Assembly: GCA_002452515.1 (NCBI GenBank)
Contig: DKEN01000005.1
Span: 567-9,010 of the forward strand
Length of the DNA: 8,444 nucleotides
Reading direction: 5' to 3'
Source: Spartobacteria bacterium UBA6821
GTDB lineage: Bacteria > Verrucomicrobiota > Verrucomicrobiia > Chthoniobacterales > UBA6821
The translations under genes were made by a program, and so were the position numbers. Positions 6,224-8,444 of the stretch are shown piece by piece. The stretch's first letter is position 1, and every line of letters starts with the position of its first letter. The notes under the pieces were generated by a model, which did not search any database, was not told the DNA's origin, and saw only the letters and a list, made by a program, of their open reading frames with translations.

Positions 6224-7966
6224 TCATGCCGTGAAACGGCGTTTCAATTCCCCGGGAGAGATCTGATTCATCGTCGGTCGTCCACCCGGAGTGACATAGG
6301 GAAGTTCGCAGGAAAGAAGCTCACGGAGGAGCATCTGCGCAGCGGCTTCTCCGGCTGAAATTCTCGCTCCGGCGGCAGCAAGCCGGCTGACTGAAGCCGC
6401 TAGCGCCTCCCTTGGTAAGGAATCGAGCGAGGGAGATTCAGTGATCTTACGCAGATCATCCACCAACCCCGCGACAATCTCCTCAACTGGGAGCGACGAT
6501 GCGGCGGCGGGAATGGCATCGACCTTGAGACTTTTTCCGCCGAAGACTTCCGCGACCAACCCGGTGGCATAAAGCAAATCACGGTGTGCCTCGATCCAGG
6601 CAAGATCAGCAGAAGACATTTCCAGAACCTCCGGCAGCAGAAGATGCTGGCTCTCAAGCTCTCCTAAGCGGAGACGGGAGACAAATTGCTCGTAGAGCAC
6701 CCGCTCGCGGGCAGCCCTGATTTCAATAAGCAGCAGGCTCTCCTCATCCTCAAAAAGGAGGTATCGGATTCCCAAGACACCGATGAATCGGGCGACTGAG
6801 GATGGGGGAGAAGAGGGCGACTCCGCAACCCGGGAAGCATCAGGAAATGCTGAGGGCTGTGCGGCGTAAGCTGGAACGGGAGAAGCCGGGGTAAATTCCT
6901 GCTGATGGGAAAATTCAGAGGGTTTCCAAGGTGAAGTTACTGGAGTGGAAGAAGGAAGGTTCGTGAGGGATGGCGCTGCTGTTGCCCAGGCGGAGCGCGC
7001 CGCCATCAGGGCGACGGAGCGCAGCAAGGCCGGATCCCGGAAACGCACCTCGCGCTTTGCGGGGTGGACATTGCAATCGACCGCCGCCGGATCCATCTCG
7101 AAGAAGAGTACCGCCGGTGGATGTAAACCCTTGGCCAGCGTGCCGTCACAGGCCTCGCGCAGGGGAAGCGAAAGAATTGGACTGTGAATCATCCGCCCAT
7201 TGACAAAAAGCATCTGCAGATTGCGGTCTGCGCGTCCCTCGCCAGGCCTGGCAATCCAACCATGCACTTTGATCCCCTGATGATGCAGACAAGGGACGGG
7301 AACGAGTTTTTCCAAAAATCCCGCACCGTGCAAATCGCGCAGTCGCACGGCCAGATCGTCACTTGCGGCAAGGCGAAACACCTCCCTGTCATCCCTGCGG
7401 CAGGTAAAGGCGATCTCAGGATGGGCGACAGCTAGAATCTCGATTTGCTGCAAAAGATGGGCCGCCTCTGTCTGCTCGCCCCTCAGGAATTTCCTTCGGG
7501 CAGGGACATTAAAGAAGAGATCGGCGACCTCGATGCGGGTTCCCGGAGCTTCTCCAGAGTCCTTGACCTCGATGATTTTTCCACCGCTCACCTCCACGGA
7601 TGTTCCGACGGTCTCTTCCCGATGCCGGGTGGAGAGAGAGAAGCGAGACACGCTGGCAATACTTGGCAAAGCCTCTCCCCGGAATCCGAGCGTGCTGATC
7701 GTCGTCAGATCGGCACTCTCGCGGATCTTGCTCGTGGCATGCCGTTCTAGGGAGAGCAGGGCGTCAGAGCGATCCATCCCACGCCCATCGTCGGTGACCC
7801 GGATCAGACGCGTCCCTCCCCGGTGGAATTCGACCGTAATTCTCAACGCTCCCGCGTCGATGGAATTCTCCACCAACTCCTTGACCACGGAGGCGGGACG
7901 CTCCACTACCTCACCGGCAGCCACCTGACTGGCAAGCACGTCGGAAAGAAGTCGGATTTGGCCCAT
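6224..7966 (-). CDS. mutL: DNA mismatch repair protein MutL, with degenerate endonuclease motif
   Basis: The complete 580-residue protein is typical in length. The N-terminal GHKL ATPase half has E30 and N34 in KELVENSIDAGA (29-40), DDGRGM (59-64), ATSKI (77-81), TLGFRGEAL (92-100), FFNVPARRKFL (151-161), FVNGR (254-258) and NVHPAKREVRF (299-309). A proline- and serine-rich linker spans about 330-392. The C-terminal dimerisation domain starts near VARFIGVLGIRYLLFED (391-407). At the place of the endonuclease motif DQHA(X)2E(X)4E the sequence reads EIRAARERVLYE (415-426): E421 and E426 stay, but D, Q and H are lost. The late CPHGRPT motif is reduced to TPGGRPT (559-565). MutL couples mismatch recognition by MutS to strand removal; this one probably cannot nick DNA itself. 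The ATG fits the family start. Its leader is pyrimidine-rich. Confidence 0.97.
   Translation of the reverse strand: MGQIRLLSDVLASQVAAGEVVERPASVVKELVENSIDAGALRITVEFHRGGTRLIRVTDDGRGMDRSDALLSLERHATSKIRESADLTTISTLGFRGEALPSIASVSRFSLSTRHREETVGTSVEVSGGKIIEVKDSGEAPGTRIEVADLFFNVPARRKFLRGEQTEAAHLLQQIEILAVAHPEIAFTCRRDDREVFRLAASDDLAVRLRDLHGAGFLEKLVPVPCLHHQGIKVHGWIARPGEGRADRNLQMLFVNGRMIHSPILSLPLREACDGTLAKGLHPPAVLFFEMDPAAVDCNVHPAKREVRFRDPALLRSVALMAARSAWATAAPSLTNLPSSTPVTSPWKPSEFSHQQEFTPASPVPAYAAQPSAFPDASRVAESPSSPPSSVARFIGVLGIRYLLFEDEESLLLIEIRAARERVLYEQFVSRLRLGELESQHLLLPEVLEMSSADLAWIEAHRDLLYATGLVAEVFGGKSLKVDAIPAAASSLPVEEIVAGLVDDLRKITESPSLDSLPREALAASVSRLAAAGARISAGEAAAQMLLRELLSCELPYVTPGGRPTMNQISPGELKRRFTA
6689..6724 (-). 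other. Degenerate MutL endonuclease motif
   Basis: Codons 415-426 read EIRAARERVLYE. The canonical metal-binding motif of nicking MutL proteins is D-Q-H-A-x2-E-x4-E. Aspartate is replaced by glutamate, glutamine by isoleucine and histidine by arginine, while both later glutamates remain. E. coli-type MutL, which relies on MutH, also lacks this motif. Confidence 0.8.
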
Positions 7967-7983
7967 AATGGAGGAAAGGATGA

Positions 7984-8073
7984 ATGAAAAAGCTAAAGGA
8001 TGAAACCTCCGACTGGCGAATACAAGTTGTGGGAACGGCTTGGATAGACTTGTGCAATAGCACAGCCCGATGA
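7984..8073 (+). CDS. Possible 29-residue open frame divergent from mutL
   Basis: An ATG at 7984 opens 29 codons (MKKLKDETSDWRIQVVGTAW, then nine more) ending in TGA at 8071-8073. GGAGG at 7970-7974 lies nine bases before the ATG, an ideal Shine-Dalgarno position. Against it: those purines are simply the complement of the mutL leader, the last third lies in the left repeat arm, and I recognise no family. It may be the start of a gene broken by that repeat, or chance. Confidence 0.2.
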   Translation: MKKLKDETSDWRIQVVGTAWIDLCNSTAR

Positions 8074-8104
8074 GGGCGAGTCGAGCGGGCGCGAGCGAGT
8101 CAAA
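8039..8104 (+). repeat. Left arm of an imperfect inverted repeat, REP-like
   Basis: These 66 bases match the reverse complement of 8340-8402. The inner 31 bases differ at three positions only, and the outer GGATAGACT is also shared. The arm folds locally: TGTGC-AATA-GCACA (8051-8064), then GCCC-GATGA-GGGC (8065-8077). Hairpin arms in opposite orientation recall paired REP elements (BIMEs) or the ends of a small non-autonomous element. Confidence 0.8.
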
Positions 8105-8168
8105 GGAGGTTGGATTGCTGCCCTCGCTCCCGCGAGTGGCACCCTTTTCGGGCTATGCTTCGCATTAG

Positions 8169-8330
8169 GCTATCAGGGCACTGCCCCCCCTGCCCGTATT
8201 GCCGAAGGAAGCCCTGCAAGGGGCGAGCGGCGTGGGCACGCCCGAGTTCAATTATGAAGGAGGAAAACCGCTCGATACACCGGGCATTTCCGGATACTTC
8301 TACCACCATGTGGCCCAAAAACTTGTTTGA
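8169..8330 (+). pseudogene. Coding-like remnant, probably the C-terminal end of a decayed gene
   Basis: In this plus frame, after a TAG at 8166-8168, 53 codons run to a TGA at 8328-8330. The last part (from 8232: GVGTPEFNYEGGKPLDTPGI, then SGYFYHHVAQKLV) has the look of a real, soluble protein tail with several aromatic and turn residues. There is no ATG or ribosome binding site; a TTG at 8199 is the only plausible start. It lies exactly between the two repeat arms. I do not recognise the family, and a chance open frame is quite possible. Confidence 0.25.
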
Positions 8331-8345
8331 CGGCACTTGTTTGAC
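8321..8345. repeat. 11-base tandem direct repeat at the junction of remnant and right arm
   Basis: ACTTGTTTGAC occurs at 8321-8331 and again at 8335-8345, separated by GGC. The first copy contains the stop of the coding-like remnant and the second overlaps the inner end of the right repeat arm. It may mark a duplication or a junction made when the element arrived. Confidence 0.6.
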
Positions 8346-8402
8346 TCGTTCGCGCCCGCTCAGCTCGCCCTTCGGGCTGGGCTTTGGCCCAGTCTATCCG
8401 AG
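8340..8402 (-). repeat. Right arm of the imperfect inverted repeat, REP-like
   Basis: This is the counterpart of 8039-8104 in opposite orientation. It contains a perfect six-base stem CTGGGC-TTTG-GCCCAG (8377-8392) at the place of the TGTGC/GCACA hairpin in the left arm, and GCCC-TTC-GGGC next to it (8367-8377). Compared with the left hairpin, one T:A pair has become G:C on both sides, keeping the stem. Confidence 0.8.
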
Positions 8403-8444
8403 GCATACCCATGCCTCCGTATTCCCGGCAAGCGGTGCCGCCCT

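Larger units (their letters stand above)
7967..8444. other. Region upstream of mutL with no intact confident gene; hairpin-rich repeats
   Basis: This 478-base stretch should contain the mutL promoter, but no convincing box pair is seen. The first 40 bases hold a 10-base direct repeat, AAAGGATGAA, at 7975-7984 and 7995-8004. From 8039 to 8402 it is occupied by a pair of inverted repeat arms, small hairpins (8120-8140 and 8230-8241) and a coding-like remnant. A perfect 7-base stem with a four-base loop (GAGGCAT-ACCC-ATGCCTC) lies at 8400-8417. Confidence 0.6.

Noticed and set aside
7533..7928. A 131-codon plus-strand frame, and shorter frames at 6945-7187 and 6970-7203
   Set aside because: They are shadows of the well-supported mutL reading frame in a G+C-rich gene.
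8102..8109. AAAGGAGG, a perfect Shine-Dalgarno-like box on the plus strand
   Set aside because: The following TTG codons open only frames that stop at 8168 or sooner in the useful phase, so it does not lead to a gene; it partly belongs to the repeat arm.
8100..8336. A 78-codon minus-strand frame between the repeat arms
   Set aside because: It spans hairpins and part of a repeat arm, has no ribosome binding site or recognisable family, and the opposite strand has a more protein-like ending in the same place.
8221..8444. Short palindromes suggesting a CRISPR array or a tRNA
   Set aside because: No repeat recurs with regular spacers, and no cloverleaf with a T-loop GTTCGA-type arm can be folded.

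Overview
ORGANISM. This is a bacterial chromosomal window, probably from a Gram-negative that makes an ABC-exported surface polysaccharide. The MutL N-terminus (MGQIRLLSD, then ASQVAAGEVVERPASVVKELVENS) and the style of the glycan genes remind me most of Verrucomicrobiota. That is recognition from memory, not a search, and I hold it at about even odds. No rRNA, tRNA, CRISPR array or intact transposase gene is visible. LAYOUT. All confident genes are on the minus strand and are transcribed from right to left. From 7966 down to 6224 is a complete mutL. After a 157-base gap comes a tight run of five genes (6065 to beyond base 1): an ABC-2 permease (Wzm type), its ATPase with a C-terminal carbohydrate-binding domain (Wzt type), a small cysteine-bearing methyltransferase, a TylF-type O-methyltransferase, and a large multidomain protein. 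The last joins a SAM methyltransferase, a coiled coil, two short tandem repeats and a family-4-like glycosyltransferase, and it is cut by the left window edge. Gaps inside the run are 45, 3, 12 and 54 bases, so it looks like one operon. The 478 bases upstream of mutL hold no convincing intact gene. They are dominated by an imperfect inverted repeat of about 65 bases (8039-8104 and 8340-8402), rich in hairpins, around what looks like the decayed tail of a plus-strand gene. HOW THE GENES WORK TOGETHER. Wzm and Wzt would export a lipid-linked polysaccharide across the inner membrane. A C-terminal domain on Wzt is known, in systems such as E. coli O9a, to recognise the capped non-reducing end of the finished chain, and there the cap includes a methyl group. 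Three methyltransferase domains follow directly behind wzt here, one of them fused to a coiled coil and a glycosyltransferase. I infer that the operon makes a methylated glycan and may couple its termination to export. STANDOUT POINTS. The large fusion resembles in layout, not in sequence, the chain-terminator and ruler protein WbdD. The MutL C-terminus has lost most of the endonuclease motif. None of the six confident genes has a recognisable Shine-Dalgarno sequence, and several have pyrimidine-rich leaders instead. The inverted repeat shows a compensatory base-pair change in one hairpin, which suggests a selected REP-like structure.
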